A stretch of 64,000 nt of DNA from Notamacropus eugenii (GCF_028372415.1 NC_092875.1:34552817-34616816), one strand, 5' to 3'; shown: positions 22,143-34,609, numbered from the stretch's first letter. The notes: a model not told the origin generated them from the sequence alone. Made by a program: numbers and translations.

Positions 22143-22736
22143 CAATTTGGTATGAAACGCTAGCTTACACTTCAGGAAAGTAGGAGAGAAGATAAGTGAG
22201 GTGTGGGGGAATGATAGAAGGGAGGGCAAATAGGAGGGGGTAATTAGAAGTAAACACTTTTGGGGAGGGACAAGGTCTAAAGAGAGAATAGAATAAATGG
22301 GGGGGGCAGGATAGGATGGAGGGAAATGTAGTTAGTCCTTCACAACATGACTAGTTATGGAAGTCTTTTGCATAACTACACATGTATAACCTATATTGAA
22401 TTACTAGCCTTCTCAGTAGGGATGGGTAGGGTGGGAGGAAGGGAGAGAAGTTGGAACTCAAAGTTTTGAAAACAAATGTTGAAAATTGTTTTTACATGCA
22501 ACTGGGAAATAAGATATACAGGCAATGGGATAGAGAAATCTATCTTGTGCTGTAAGAAAATAGAGGAGATGGGGATAAGAGAAGGGGGAGGTGTGATAGA
22601 AGGGAGGGCAGATTGGGGGAAGGGGGTAATCAGAATGCACAGTGTCTTGGGATGGGGGGAGGGGAGAGATGGGGAGAAAATTTGGAACTCAAAATCTTGT
22701 GGAAATGAAAGTTGAAAACTAAAAAATAAATAGATG
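22143..22736 (+). mobile_element. L1-type 3' module with 12-bp target duplication
   Basis: A 594-bp retroposed block of G-rich 3' UTR-like sequence ending 'gaaagttgaaaactaaaaaa'. It contains the phrase 'ttggaactcaaa' twice (22452, 22682), matching the last part of the L1 3' UTR at 27448-28210. It is flanked by identical 12-bp copies of aagatgtgcccc (22131-22142 and 22737-22748), a clear target-site duplication. It sits next to a MIR-like fragment at 22050-22140. Confidence 0.75.
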
Positions 22737-22748
22737 AAGATGTGCCCC

Positions 22749-23840
22749 CCCCCTTAAATGTAGCAAGACTGAAGGCTTGAAGGGGGGAAAATAAAAACAT
22801 TGTAATGTAAAAGTGAAGCACCTTCAGATTGAAAGGAAAAAACCCCTGAACCTTAAAAAGAGTCTGAGGCTTGAGTAGTTGAACTGCAAGTAAATAGGCC
22901 AGCAGAAACAATGAACCTAGTCCTAAGCAGCTTTTTTATCCCCAGCTACTCTTCTGCCAGAGACCCCCAAGAGAAATAAGGAATTGTAACCAGCTGATTA
23001 CCGTAAGTAAAAGAAGACTCTCCCTGGGGAAATTTGCTCAGAACCAGGAAGAATTGTTGAACAGGAGAGACAAGATCTCTCCTGCTTCTTTCTTGGAGGT
23101 GACTAACCTCAGAATGAAGAGTAAGAGAGAAAAAGATTTTTGCCAATTCTCAGGCCAGGGGGACTTGCTCTTGTGGAAACTAGTACTATAAGAGTACTGT
23201 AATGTTTAGCTGAAAAGAACATTAAAATGCCTGGCTAAGTCATAGACTGGGGGTGGAGATGAAGACTTCAACTGGCCATTGAATACCCCACCCTATGAAG
23301 GGCCTGAGTTTCTGTGCTGAGCAATCTGCCTGTTTCTGCCCAGCAGCAGATTAACCTTGGAGGAACTAGTCCAGCCCAGCAGGGCAACTACTCGTTGATG
23401 CTCCACCCCACAGTGAATTTGAGGATTATCTGGAGAAAGAAAGGTTTTTAAGGGCCCTTCTGCTCTAGAGGTGGGAGTTGCTTTACCCATGTATATTCCC
23501 AACATGTTGTGCCTCAATACCATTGTATTTAAATTCAGGCCCATTCTTCCATCCTCACATTCTGTGTATGTTAGTGGCAAAATGTACAACTTATGCTGGT
23601 TGAGTAAATTCCTTTTTTAATTAACTAATTGAGTCTGCTGGAAGCATACCACTGGGGTCTCAAGCTACAGGTAGATAGCCCACCACCCTAGCTAAGAGTA
23701 GCTACAGCCTTCTAGGAACCCAGTCTGCTAGGGCAGATTGGAGGAGTAAGCCTTCAGTAGGTGCTGCACTAGATTTATGCCTAGGGTAAAGATTCACCTA
23801 TAGGAAAGTTAGAATCTGTTCAACACTTAGCTGCTTCTGC
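22749..23840. other. Intergenic, no assigned element
   Basis: A C-run follows the L1 module at 22745-22752. No repeat family or coding exon is recognised. Confidence 0.4.
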
Positions 23841-23844
23841 AATT

Positions 23845-24335
23845 AAGTGGCACCTTCAGGTTTGCAACATGCTTTACAAATAATTCATTTTATGATCACA
23901 ACAACCTTGGGAGTTAAGTACGCCTCTGTTATTATTGCTATTATTATCGTTATAATATCATGTAATATGTAGCAATATACAAAATATGTAATAGCAATAA
24001 CATATAACGTAATATCTATAATATATATGTTGCTAATATATTCTTGCTATTATTATATTATTGCTACTTTATAGATGAAGAAAATTAATCAGACTGGGTT
24101 AAATGACTTGACTTGGTCAGTGTCACAACTAAGAAGTGTCTGAGTCAAGATTTGAACTCGCTTTCCTGATTCAAGGTCCAACACTCTATCCATTGTTCTT
24201 GCTGCTTCAAACTAGCTATCTGATCCTAGGCAAGTTACATTGTCTCAATTTCTTCATCTGTAAAATGGGAATAATTAGAATAGGTTCTTGTGAAGATCAA
24301 ATGAGAGAATATGTATAAATACAGCAATTTGCAGT
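23845..24335. mobile_element. MIR-type SINE pieces in both orientations
   Basis: 23845-23930 reads 'ggtttgcaacatgctttaca' and an A/T-rich TTATTA stretch follows to 24060. 24075-24200 is a reverse-complement MIR head (aagatttgaactcgctttcc, actctatccattg). 24215-24335 is a forward core ('caatttcttcatctgtaaaa'). Confidence 0.6.
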
Positions 24336-24339
24336 GGTT

Positions 24340-26560
24340 ATTACCTGGCTAGTCTTCATAACTATGGTAAAATTACAGGGGTTCATGAAACCCAAATTAA
24401 GAAGCTCAATTTGAGGTGATTTCTTTGAAAATATTTTATTTCTTTTAGTCAGCCAAGATCCTCCTCACTCTCCCATACCAACATTCCCAACCTCTCACTG
24501 AAAACTCAAGAAAAACAAAACCCATTATACACATGTATATTCAATCAAAACAAATGTTCGACCTAAAAATGTTTGTCTCATTCTGCTTTCTGGGACTTTC
24601 ATCTCTATCAGGAGGTGGGTATCATATTTCCTTATTAGTCCTCTGGAATCTTTGTTGGTTGTTAGGCTGATAAGTGTAAAATCAAACCCCAAAATCTGTT
24701 TTAGAAAGAAATGGATTAATTCATTTAGTAGAGGAGAGCAAGCCAGAAGGGAGGTGTGGCTCCGTCTCATTCAAGGTCTGCAAAATTTACATTATATACA
24801 GTAGGATTTAGACAAGGGAACCAGCACATGAACAGCAATTTTGCCAAGAGGGCAACTTGAAATCAATGTCGCTTGAGATGGATATGAGTAAATGTAAAGT
24901 CAATAAAATGTGAACAAAATCGAAACACAGGAGGCACCCCAAATACAAGTTTGGGTGGACTTGTTTTGGGTAGAGGTTCAGGGCCTAGGGGAACCCTTGT
25001 AGCCATTTCTGGCATTCCTGGACAACATTCTGGATTCAGACAATCTCTGGTTGGAGTTAAACAACATAATAAGTTTTCTGAACAATATAATAAGTGATAA
25101 GTAATAATTATCAATTTCCCTCTCTTAGGCTTAGTAAAGCCCAACATTCTCATACTAACAGAAGCACAATTACTGAAGAAGAAAGCTGGGTTATGATTTC
25201 AAAGGGAGTTCATTAAAATTACCCAACTCAATATTTTTCTTCTCACTGCCTACTTCATCTAGAGTTTAAAAGAATTCCTCTAAGGGGTAAGGACCAGATT
25301 GGTGACAAACTTTTCCCAATGTCTCATAGAGGGATAAATTTGAGTAAGTCAGGGAGCTAAATCTTACACTAGGAAGTGCACTGTGGCCATAAGTATCAGA
25401 AAAATATCATAATCCTGTACTTCCTTCAATGTCATAAAAGTTGAACGAATTTAGTTAATCAGAGTCATAATCTCATGTTTCCCTTAGGGAGACAAAGTGT
25501 TAACCAGTCTATAGGTAAACTGAGATTACAGATTAAACTACATTTAGAGGGTTCACAATGGATTAAGAAGGGAGATTTGCACACCACTAGGGGAGCTGAC
25601 AAATAATGAAATCACTTCAGGAAGCTCAAAATTCCCTTTGTTGGACAGGTAATGTTTTTATGTTAGAAACAGGTAAATTATTCCTCCATAAATCAAGTTT
25701 TGGTAAGATGAAGCCAAGTTTTCAGTTAACCAAAAGTTGCAGAAGGAATGTCCCTGATCCCCAAACAATAAATAAATGGGATATGGACATGCCCCTCTTG
25801 CTGGGAAACACAGACACTATGAAACAAAAAACCAAAATAATATAATGGTAATCATCACTATTAAATAACATCATCTCGCTGTAACCCATTCCCAATGTCC
25901 ATTGAACGAGACATTACATTTGAGTCTCACCTGCCATGTGTCTCATCCCTGGAAGTATCTTCCCTTGGAAATTCTGGAATAGGCCTCATTCTCAGGGCAG
26001 CTTTCAGGGAGGGTTGGGGAGCGTCCTCCTAGTAAATCCACTGTTCTGCCTCCAGTTTGTAAGGAGAGATTTCCTATTTAATGTTGCTAAAATCTGTGAG
26101 TAATAAGACAATATACAATTTTGTATTATGTCTTAAATTTGGTTTTCCAGTAAACGGTTCATGCAGTGGAAGTCAGTTCAAACTTTCTCAAGCTGATCCT
26201 GTTGGAAGAACATCAAGTTAGGAACTTATAATAATTACACATGAAAGTCCAGAGAATTTCAATTTTTACATACCACTTTCTCTTTCTATCTTTACTCGAA
26301 CCTTATACCTGTTGTAGACAATGCTATAAACAGGCTGAAAAATTTTAAGGATCTTTGAGGACCTGACTTGTAAAATGAGCCCTTCTTAATATTAACAGAT
26401 AGGGATTTCAAAACAGAAAAAAAAAACATAATTTTAAGATTTCTTTAGAGTAATTCATGCAATTTTACATGTAAAACCCTTAATCCAGTTATTATTAAAA
26501 CATACCCAAAACCAGTATATTCCATGAGAAACATTTGAAAGTCAATTTACATAGATATAT
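24340..26560. other. Intergenic, no assigned element
   Basis: 2.2 kb without a repeat, RNA gene or coding exon that I can name. The open frames here are short and unrelated to anything I know. Confidence 0.4.
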
Positions 26561-26564
26561 GTGT

Positions 26565-26565
<1 letters not shown>

Positions 26566-26607
<42 letters not shown>
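26566..26607. repeat. (GT)n microsatellite
   Basis: 21 uninterrupted TG units preceded by a gtgtg stub. Confidence 0.97.
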
Positions 26608-26611
<4 letters not shown>

Positions 26612-27447
26612 ATTGGTTAGGGGAAAAAAATTTAATATTTTTTTCTCAAAGTTTACTTCATTAAAATTTAAAAACTTTTACATCTTTATTCTGTTTCCCT
26701 CTTTTGAGAATACATATTATCTTCACATCATCCTAAAAGAATGAGGTACCTTAAGAAACTAATTTTATACATGAATATGTAACTATTAGCAAGGGGATGA
26801 CAAGTCTAAGAACTCATTTTTACCTAAGTGCTTAAGATATGGAGTTGGCCATAAATTCAGATTAAAAACAGTAAAGTTTTTCGTACTTGCATCTCATTAT
26901 AGTAACTAAAAGAGCATTCATCTATTAATTAATTTAGGATTGCAGCCACAAAAATTTCTACAATTCATTTTCCCTGATTATAGAAATTTGCTATAAAGGG
27001 AAAATGGAGAGACATGGTCAATATCAAGACTGTTTCTTCAAGGGCACATACATAAGCATAATAGGGGAAAATCTCCCTTAGCTCTCTTTGATACTAAGTA
27101 ATAGACCTAGTTAACAGCCAGTCACACAGCAAAGTTCCACACCATTCACAGGGTGATATAGCCAGGTTTAGAATTAAGCAGTTCAGAAAATGTCCAGTCC
27201 AGAAAGGAAATAGCACAATGGGGAAACTGAATCAAGAGGATTTTATCTTTGCCTACACAAGGTTGTCCTCTCAACTTTCTCAGGTACAGAGATAAACTTC
27301 CACAGTTTTCAGACTGTAATTCCTTTGGGAAGCACATGGCATTTCCTTTGAATGGTGGAATATTGGCTTACTGACAGTGCAGACATTTATACCCTGAAAT
27401 CAAAACTCAGAACAATATCAAATTACATTCCCAAGAGATTTCACCTC

Positions 27448-28210
27448 CAACTGATCCAAGCATTCTGGAGAGTAATTTGGAACTATGCTGAAAGGGCTAT
27501 AAAACCATGCGTTACCTTTGATGCAGCAATGTGACTGCTAAGTCTGTATCCCAAAGAGATCACAAAAAAGGGAAAAGGACTCACATGTACAAAAATATTT
27601 ATAGCAACTCTTTTTGTGGTGGCAAAGAATTGAAATTTGAGGGGATGCCCACCAATTGGAGAATGGCTGAACAAGTTGTGGTATATGAAAGTAATGGAAT
27701 ACTATTGTACTATAAGAAATGATGAGCAAGTGGATTTTAGAAAAACCTAGAATTATATGAACTGATGCTGAGTGAAGTGAGCAGAACAAGGAGAACATTG
27801 AACACAACAGCAACATTGTGCAGATGATTAGCTATGATAGACTTAGCTCTTCTCAGCAAATAAATGATCTAAGACACTTCCAAAAGACTCACTGTCCACA
27901 TCCAGAGAAAGAATTATGGAGTGTGAATGCAGATTGAAGCATACATACTATTTTCTTTTTTGTTGTTTTTTTTGTTCTTGCGGTTGTCCTCTTTTGTTCT
28001 GATTCTTCTTTCATAACATGACTAATGTGGAAATATATTTAATATGATTGTACATGTATAGCCTATATCAGATTGCCATCTTGGGGAGGAGAGAAAGAAA
28101 GAAGTGAGGGAGAAAAAAAATTTGGAACTCAAAATCTTATAAAAGTGAATGTTGAAAACTATCTTTACATGTAATTGGAAAAAATAAAATACTATTAAGT
28201 GAGGGGGGAG
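27448..28210 (+). mobile_element. L1 LINE, 5'-truncated, with perfect 15-bp target duplication
   Basis: A 763-bp L1 3' end: 'tctggagagtaatttggaac', the ORF2 C-terminal block ('caactctttttgtggtggca', 'ggagaatggctgaacaagtt'), then a 3' UTR ('agattgccatcttggggagg') and tail. The 15-mer aagagatttcacctc is present at both ends (27433-27447 and 28211-28225). Its text is closer to the other copies' consensus than theirs is to each other, so it looks like one of the younger L1 copies here. Confidence 0.9.
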
Positions 28211-28659
28211 AAGAGATTTCACCTCAAATAGCAAAATTCCACTAAGCACAGCTTAAGGCTATGTTATTATTTTTTTCATGTTGTTGCAATAATAGTGAAG
28301 AATAAGCACATATAAAGCTTTATATTATTCATCCTTTCTAATTTAAGTTCATCCTGGAACAGAGATCAATCATTAAAAATTAAGAATAGTGACATTCTGG
28401 TATTTCCTACATACCATGAATACATGTTAGTTCATTCAAAAAAAAAAAAAACAGAAAAAAACTGGCTATCATAAGACTCCAGACTAACAGATATCCATAT
28501 TGCTTATTAACCCCTAATGTGAAATAAAATCTTTAAAACTAAGGTTTTATGTTGCTAATTAGCCTCAAAGATGTAACTTTAATACATACTATTAGCAAAT
28601 ACAATTTCACAATTTACCTGGGTGATGGTCAAATAATATATTCGATAGTAGGTTTAAGG

Positions 28660-28750
28660 TTTTGGGACAGGATAGTCAAGTGCAAGTCATGCATCATTTC
28701 TCTGATGGCATGGTCTTCTTTGGCAACGAAGGATGAACACGATCAGATAA
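28660..28750 (+). mobile_element. RTE-related SINE fragment
   Basis: 'tcaagtgcaagtcatgcatc', 'tgatggcatggtcttctttg', 'gcaacgaaggatgaa': the reverse complement of the start of the SINE at 43780-44085. Confidence 0.65.
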
Positions 28751-29050
28751 AACTCACAGTGTATTATAAGCAAACTTGTAGGTCCTCCCATGTGGTCTTA
28801 GTTTTTCATCAAAGAACTTCATTATTTTAGTAGCTTCTCTCATGGAATTGATGATATCTTAGCACCCTACCCATATAGAAAGTCCTAAGGAGACATTCAA
28901 GTTTTACCTTAGCTTTAGAGACCAAATATAACATTTAAATAGGAAGGATGATCAAGACAATACAATTGTTACAAATGACAGACTGACAATCATCAGATAA
29001 ACAAAGTAACATGCTTATTTGCCTTCAGAAAATAAGGTCATTAGGATCAG

Positions 29051-29483
29051 GCAATATTCATAGCTCTGATGGTGACTATGCCAGCATAGTTCTCAATCAC
29101 AAAATATAAAAGACTGTCCATGTAGAAGGCAGAAGAAAAACAGTTATTTAAACGCCGGCAAGCCAAATCCCAGAACCAGAAAGCCAAATCCATCATGGTG
29201 ACCAAGAAGTTAATAAACATGATCTCAGCAGGCACCAAAGTCATTCTCAAACCTCCCCTCCCTCAGCCAGGGCCTTCTCACCATCAACTGTCACAATCTG
29301 TCAGTTGGCCTGTGTTCTTTCCCCTCTGACCTGACCCCACTCACTCACTTCCTCCCAGTTCCACTCCACCCTTCCTGTTCTGCCTCTTCAGTAAGCTACT
29401 CCTACCACATGTGACCCAGGCTTTCAGACCATATGGGACTATTAATTAATGAGAAAGATCTTTCCATTTAAATTACAATTACA
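29051..29483 (-). repeat. 3' LTR of the ERV fossil
   Basis: About 433 bases. On the - strand it begins TGTAATTGTAATTTAAATGG. It has a single copy of the 60-bp unit that is repeated in the partner LTR. A G-rich polypurine-like tract abuts its inner edge. Confidence 0.85.
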
Positions 29484-31616
29484 TTCGGCCCCAAGATCTT
29501 TCATATTCATTACATAGGTCAATGGGGCAACTGTTATTACAAGCCCCCCATCATTCCCTCTCAACAAATGGGGCCCAAAATCTTGGGGTAAGGTGTTAAG
29601 GTCTCTTCTTCCACAACTACTTCCTGCTGAGATTGGACGTAGAGCTGTCCCTGCCCCAAGTGATCCCATTTGGGAGATCAGTTCTTTAACTGGCATCTGA
29701 AGTTTGGTCAACTTCATGTCCAGAGATGACACATCACCATCATGGATAGGAGGTGACATCCAGCTTAAGGGATCAGGCATCTTCAGGTGGAGGGTACTAA
29801 GCCTATAGGAAACAAATCTTGAAAACAAGTTTAACAGATGAAAAACCAAAAAACAAGGAAACAATAACCAGAAACAGGGTAGATATAGGGTCAGCTGTGG
29901 TTCTGGAGTCCATAAACCCACTATTACAGCCTCATTCATGGTAGAATATATGAGTTTAGGGTTCAATTTGGTAATCATCCTCTCCTGAATAAACAATCGT
30001 TATGGTATTATCTTTCCCATGTGCTCTAATTTCTGTAGCCTTTGGAATGTTGTCTGGCTTCCATTTTACCCATACTTTAGCTCCCAATTTTATTCTGTCA
30101 GTCGAAACCAATCCTTCAGTTCCTCTCTTGGTTATTTCAGAAGGAGGGTCAGTTTTCACAAGTGGTCTTGTTTCACAAGGAATAACAATCACTTGAACTA
30201 TTCTATCATTTTTACAAAACTGTATGGGTCCATCACCTAAATTTTGGAACGTTACAATAATTTCTCCTTGATAATGAGAATCTATCACTCCAGCCAATGC
30301 ATGTATTCCTTGAGCTACTAATCCTAATCTGAGCTAGGGTTTGGCCAACATCCTATTTTCCCTGAAGATGTGATAAACTTAGATACAAGGATTCAGCAGG
30401 ATCTGTAGGGGCAGTTCTTGCTTCTCTATTTTGTCTAATATCAAGTCCTTTTTCTCAGTACATTCTGTATAGTTCATTAGTTGGAATACCATCTATGCTT
30501 CTAAAATCTACCTTTGATCTCAATAGAGCAGTAAACAGTTCTCTCCTTGTCAATTTATTCTGATTTTTAATTTCCTGGCTATCTACTCTTTTCTCTCTAG
30601 CAATGTTGTCTTTTCCCCAGTCTTTTAAGTCACCTGTGAAATCTTGTCCAGCACTTCTGAAATAGGGTGCCTTATTTCCCCAATTATTAGCATCAAAATC
30701 AAGTGCTTGTAAATAGGAGGAGCCTTCTTCACTATTATATTCCTATGGTAAATTGCAAAGGAAGTATCATAGTATGTATCTGCATTTTTGGTCATTACGG
30801 CAGTCTTCATTACCTCTTCCTTTAACTTTCTTATACAGTCCCTAAGTGAATATCAGGGTCTGTCTCCAGTAGGCCACATAGAGTCAGTAGGATACTGCCT
30901 ACTGCAGCTTACTGCAGCTTTCTGCAGCCAAAGCTAACAGATTAGTTCTATTGTTACCTAATTGCACATTGTGATCTCCAAAAGTTTGCTGTACAAAAGG
31001 ATTCTGACTAATACCTAAAAATTTCATGCAGTTGACAGGATCTATAGCTATTCCTCCAGCTCCATCATCACTGATTCTCACCATCCAAGATATTTATGAT
31101 TCTCCCATCCCTTGGGAGAATTTACTCAAAATTTCTGTGACCTCCTACTGAATAAAATCCTCAATTATTTCCCTAAACACTGAGTTACCTCCTTGGTTCT
31201 CCTGATTCCTCCTCACTATTTGGCATGCTTCTGACTGAGAAACTTCTTCCTCTAAAATTATTTCACTTCCTTTGCCACTGTGGCAACTAGGCTAGGTCTG
31301 CACAAAGGTCAGATGTACATTTCTTTTGTTTGCCTTCAACTACTTCTGAGCTAAATGAACAGCCTTTCCTTCCACTTGAGGACCCCCCCTCCCCCAACTG
31401 CTCTTGTACTCTTTTTTCCATCTGAATTTTTTCCTTAAGCAGCTCATCTCTGTTTCTACACATAATATGGTAAGCTGTTAATAAAATCCAGCCTCTCCTG
31501 CTTACCCCTGCCAACTCCTTCCTTGGTCTTATTGGTATTCCTTGCAAACACCTTTCCAGATCTCCAAGTTCCCCTTACTGTAACCTCACTTTCCAGTTTT
31601 CATAGAGTCCAGTGCT

Positions 31617-31648
31617 TTTGCCATATTCCTAGTAAGGAATATGGCAAA
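31617..31648. repeat. Perfect 14-bp inverted repeat with 4-base loop
   Basis: tttgccatattcct, loop agta, then aggaatatggcaaa. It lies in the leader/early gag part of the ERV fossil. Confidence 0.9.
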
Positions 31649-31753
31649 TCCTCCCATCCTGGGATATTAATGTCTTTCTCTAAATCATTTCTGCTTCCAA
31701 ATAGAGATTCTTTACTTTGCGATCCTGTTCATGATGTCAAATGCATCACCAAG

Positions 31754-32358
31754 GCAATATTCACAGCTCTGGTGGTGACTATGAATGTGCCAGCAAAGTT
31801 CTCAATCACAAAATATAAAAGACTGTCCATGTAGAAGGCAGAAGAAAAACAATTATTTAAACACCAGAAAGCCAAATCCCAGAACCAGAAAGCCAAATCT
31901 GTCATGGTGACCAAGAAGTTAATAAACATGATCACGCAGAGAGCAAACCTTCCCTCCCTCAGCCAGGGCCTTCTCATTATCAACTGTTACAATGTGTCAG
32001 TCTTAGACCTCCCCTCCCCCAACCAGGGCCTTCTCACTATCAACTGTTACAATGTGTCAGTCTTAGACCTCCCCTCCCCCAACCAGGGCCTTCTCACCAT
32101 CAACTGTCACAATGTGTCAGTCTCAAACCTTCCCTCTCCCAGCTAGGGCCTTCTCACCATCAACTGTCACAATGTGTCAGTTGACCTGTGTTCTTTCCCC
32201 TCTGACCTGACTCCACTCACTCACTTCTTCCCAGTCCACTCCACCCTTCCTGTTCTGCCTCTTCAGCAAGCTCCTTCCACCACATGTGACCCAGGCTTTC
32301 AGACCATATGGGCCTATTAATTAATGAGAAAGATCTCTCCATTTAAATTACTATTACA
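31754..32358 (-). repeat. 5' LTR of the ERV fossil
   Basis: About 605 bases, alignable by eye with 29051-29483 over its whole length. The extra length is explained by additional copies of a 60-bp tandem unit. Confidence 0.85.
31943..32187. repeat. 60-bp tandem repeat, about four units, inside the 5' LTR
   Basis: Units start near 31945, 32006, 32066 and 32126, each carrying 'cagggccttctca' (or the close variant 'tagggccttctca'), then 'atcaactgt' and 'acaatgtgtcag'. Units two and three are nearly identical. The partner LTR has one unit. Confidence 0.9.
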
Positions 32359-32689
32359 CTACCCATGCTGAAACATGAAGTTTTCTTGGCCACAAGATAA
32401 AACAGACAGACAATATGGAAGTACAAAACACTAACCTGTCTGTAGTTTTCTCAGTTTAGAGGATAAAAGTGATGGCTCTCCCCAGTCTTCCTCTTTAGAT
32501 ATTCCAAGATTGGTTGAAATCACCTTTTCTGATGAGAATCTGTGGTCATCAGAACTGTTGCAAGAATTTTCAAGGTTCTTACTAGCCACTGCCCCAATAA
32601 ACCAGCACAGGTTACAGACAGACAGGTACATTGCAGTTTATTTGTCCACTCAAGAGTGTGACATGCCCCTTCACTAGGTGATAGACATG

Positions 32690-32940
32690 TGTCTCATAAT
32701 TCCACAGGTAGAGTATTGGGCTTGGAGTCAGGAAGACTCATCTTTCTGAGTTCAAATCTGGCCTCAGATATTTAGTAGCTGTATGACCCTGGACAAGTCA
32801 CTTAAGCCTGTTTGCCTCAGTTTCCTCATCTGTAAAATGATCTGGAGAAGGAAATGAGCAAGCCACTCAAGGATCTTTGCAAAGAAAACCCAAGTGGGGT
32901 CATGAAGAATCAGACATGACTGGCATTCTGTTTCGTTTTG
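32690..32940 (+). mobile_element. CORE-SINE (Mar1/WSINE type), near full length
   Basis: 'gggcttggagtcaggaagac', 'gagttcaaatctggcctcag', 'tgtatgaccctggacaagtc', 'gtttcctcatctgtaaaatg', 'aaaacccaagtggggtcatg'. tRNA-like head followed by the MIR-like core. Confidence 0.88.
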
Positions 32941-33381
32941 AGTCAATGTTTTAAATCTATGATACTGGATTTTTTATTTTGTTTTGTTTTGTTTTTTAAT
33001 AATTTATTTTTTCTCTGCATACCTGTAAAAACAATTTTTAGCCTTATTTTTTTTTTAATTTTGAGTCTCAATTTTTCTTTCTCCCTGTTTGAGACAGTAA
33101 GCAATTTGGTATAGGTTATACATGTTCAATCATGGAAAACATATTACCATTTTGGTAATGTTGTAAAAAAAGAGACATATCCAAAGGCGGGAAAAACATG
33201 AAAAAAATACAGAAAGTAAAAAATGGTATACTTTAAATCATATTCATACTCCATCACCTCTTTCTCTGGAGGTGGATAGCATTTTTCATCATGAGTCCTT
33301 TGGAATTGTCTCATCATTTTATTGCTGAGAATAGCTAAGTCATTCACAATGGATCATCATGTAGTATTGCTGTTACTATGT

Positions 33382-33555
33382 ACCGGGGGCCATTTCCAGT
33401 CATTCTGGCCACTGGACCCAGATGACTCCAGAGGAAAAAGTGAGGCTGGTAACTTTGCACAGACCTCCTTCACTTAAATCCAATTCACTTGCATGTAACG
33501 GCATCACCTCCATGATATCATGGTTCTCTTTGAGAACAAAGGACAAACGACAACA
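33382..33555 (+). mobile_element. RTE-related SINE nested in the L1
   Basis: 'ctggacccagatgactccag', 'gtgaggctggtaactttgca', 'aaggacaaacgacaac' belong to the same SINE family as 43780-44085 in the opposite direction. L1 sequence on each side joins ('gtagtattgctgttactatg' and 'gtgtacagtgttctcctgat'). Flanking copies of gta(c)-ended motifs suggest a worn target duplication. Confidence 0.7.
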
Positions 33556-34609
33556 GTACACAGTGTACAGTGTTCTCCTGATTCTTCTCAGTACACTTTG
33601 CATCAGCTCATGTAAGTCTTTCCAGGTTTTTTCTGAAATATGCCAGCTGATCATTTCTTATAGCACAGTAATATTTCATTACAATCTTATACTACAACAT
33701 GTTCATCCATTCCTCAAATGATGGGCATTCCCCTCATTTTCCAATTTCCAACACAAAAAGAGCTGCTATAAATATTTTTGTACAAATAAGTCCTTCCCTC
33801 TGCCCTTTACAAAATATCTCCTTGGGACACAGATCTAGTAGTGATATTACTGGATCAAAGGGTATGCACAGTTTATGACCCTTTGGGCACAGCTCTAAAT
33901 TGTTCTCCAGAATGATTGAATCAATTCAGAACTTCACCAACAGTGTCCCAATTTTCCTACATCCCCTCCAACATTTATTATTTTCCTTTTCTGTCATATT
34001 AGCCAACCTGATAGCTGTGAGGTGGTAGGTACCTCAGGGTTGTTTTCATTTGCATTTCTCTACTTAGTAGTGATTTAGAGCATTTTTTCATAGGACTATA
34101 AATAGCTTTGATTTCTTCATCTGAAAACTGATTGTTCATGTCCTTTGACCATTTATCAACTAGGGAATAACTTCTATTCTTATAAATTTGACTTCTCTAC
34201 GTACTTGAGAAATGAGGTCTTTATCAGAGACACTTGCTATAAAAGTCGTTTCCCATCTTTCTGCTTTCCTTCTAATCTTGGTTTCATTGGTTTTGTTTGT
34301 ACAAAACCATTTTAATTTACTGTAATTAAAATTGGTCATTTTACATCTAGTAATGCTGTCTGTTGTTTGGTCTCTCTCCATAGATCTGATAGGTAAATTG
34401 TTCCTTGCTCTCCTAATTTGCTTATGGTAGCATGCTTTATGTTTGAATTTGCATCTGTTTTGATCTTATCTTGTTATATGGTATAACATGTTGATCTATA
34501 CTTAGTTTCTGCCATACTATTTTCCAGTTTTCCTAGCAGTTTTGATCAAATAGTGAGTTCTTGTCCCAAAAACTTGTCCCAAGATCTTTGGGTTTATCAA
34601 ACACTAGAC

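Larger units (their letters stand above)
29051..32358 (-). mobile_element. Endogenous retrovirus fossil with two LTRs
   Basis: A - strand provirus remnant of about 3.3 kb: 5' LTR at 31754-32358, a shrunken interior, and 3' LTR at 29051-29483. The interior shows gag-like sequence (31287-31547 and further left) and a dUTPase-like domain (29956-30297, with GVIDSHYQGEI and a GxxxxVSTD glycine-rich end). A dUTPase occurs in betaretrovirus-like (class II) and in ERVL elements; the gag part leans to class II, but this is not settled. Most of pol is absent. The copy is broken many times over (well above five disruptions). The LTRs differ by roughly 5-6% by eye outside their tandem repeat, suggesting an insertion some 10-25 million years old, assuming an ordinary mammalian neutral rate. 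No target duplication could be recognised. Confidence 0.85.

Noticed and set aside
29047-29250. 67-codon frame in the left LTR and a related one in the right LTR (31729-31983)
   Set aside because: The similarity between the two comes from the LTRs being copies of one sequence. No known LTR-encoded protein is recognised, and there is no evidence for a coding role.
31904-32146. Frame with a 20-residue peptide repeat
   Set aside because: The peptide repeat merely reflects the 60-bp tandem DNA unit in the LTR; it runs against the element's direction.
31943-32187. CRISPR-like array
   Set aside because: The units are contiguous 60-bp tandem repeats without spacers, inside an LTR in a mammalian genome.
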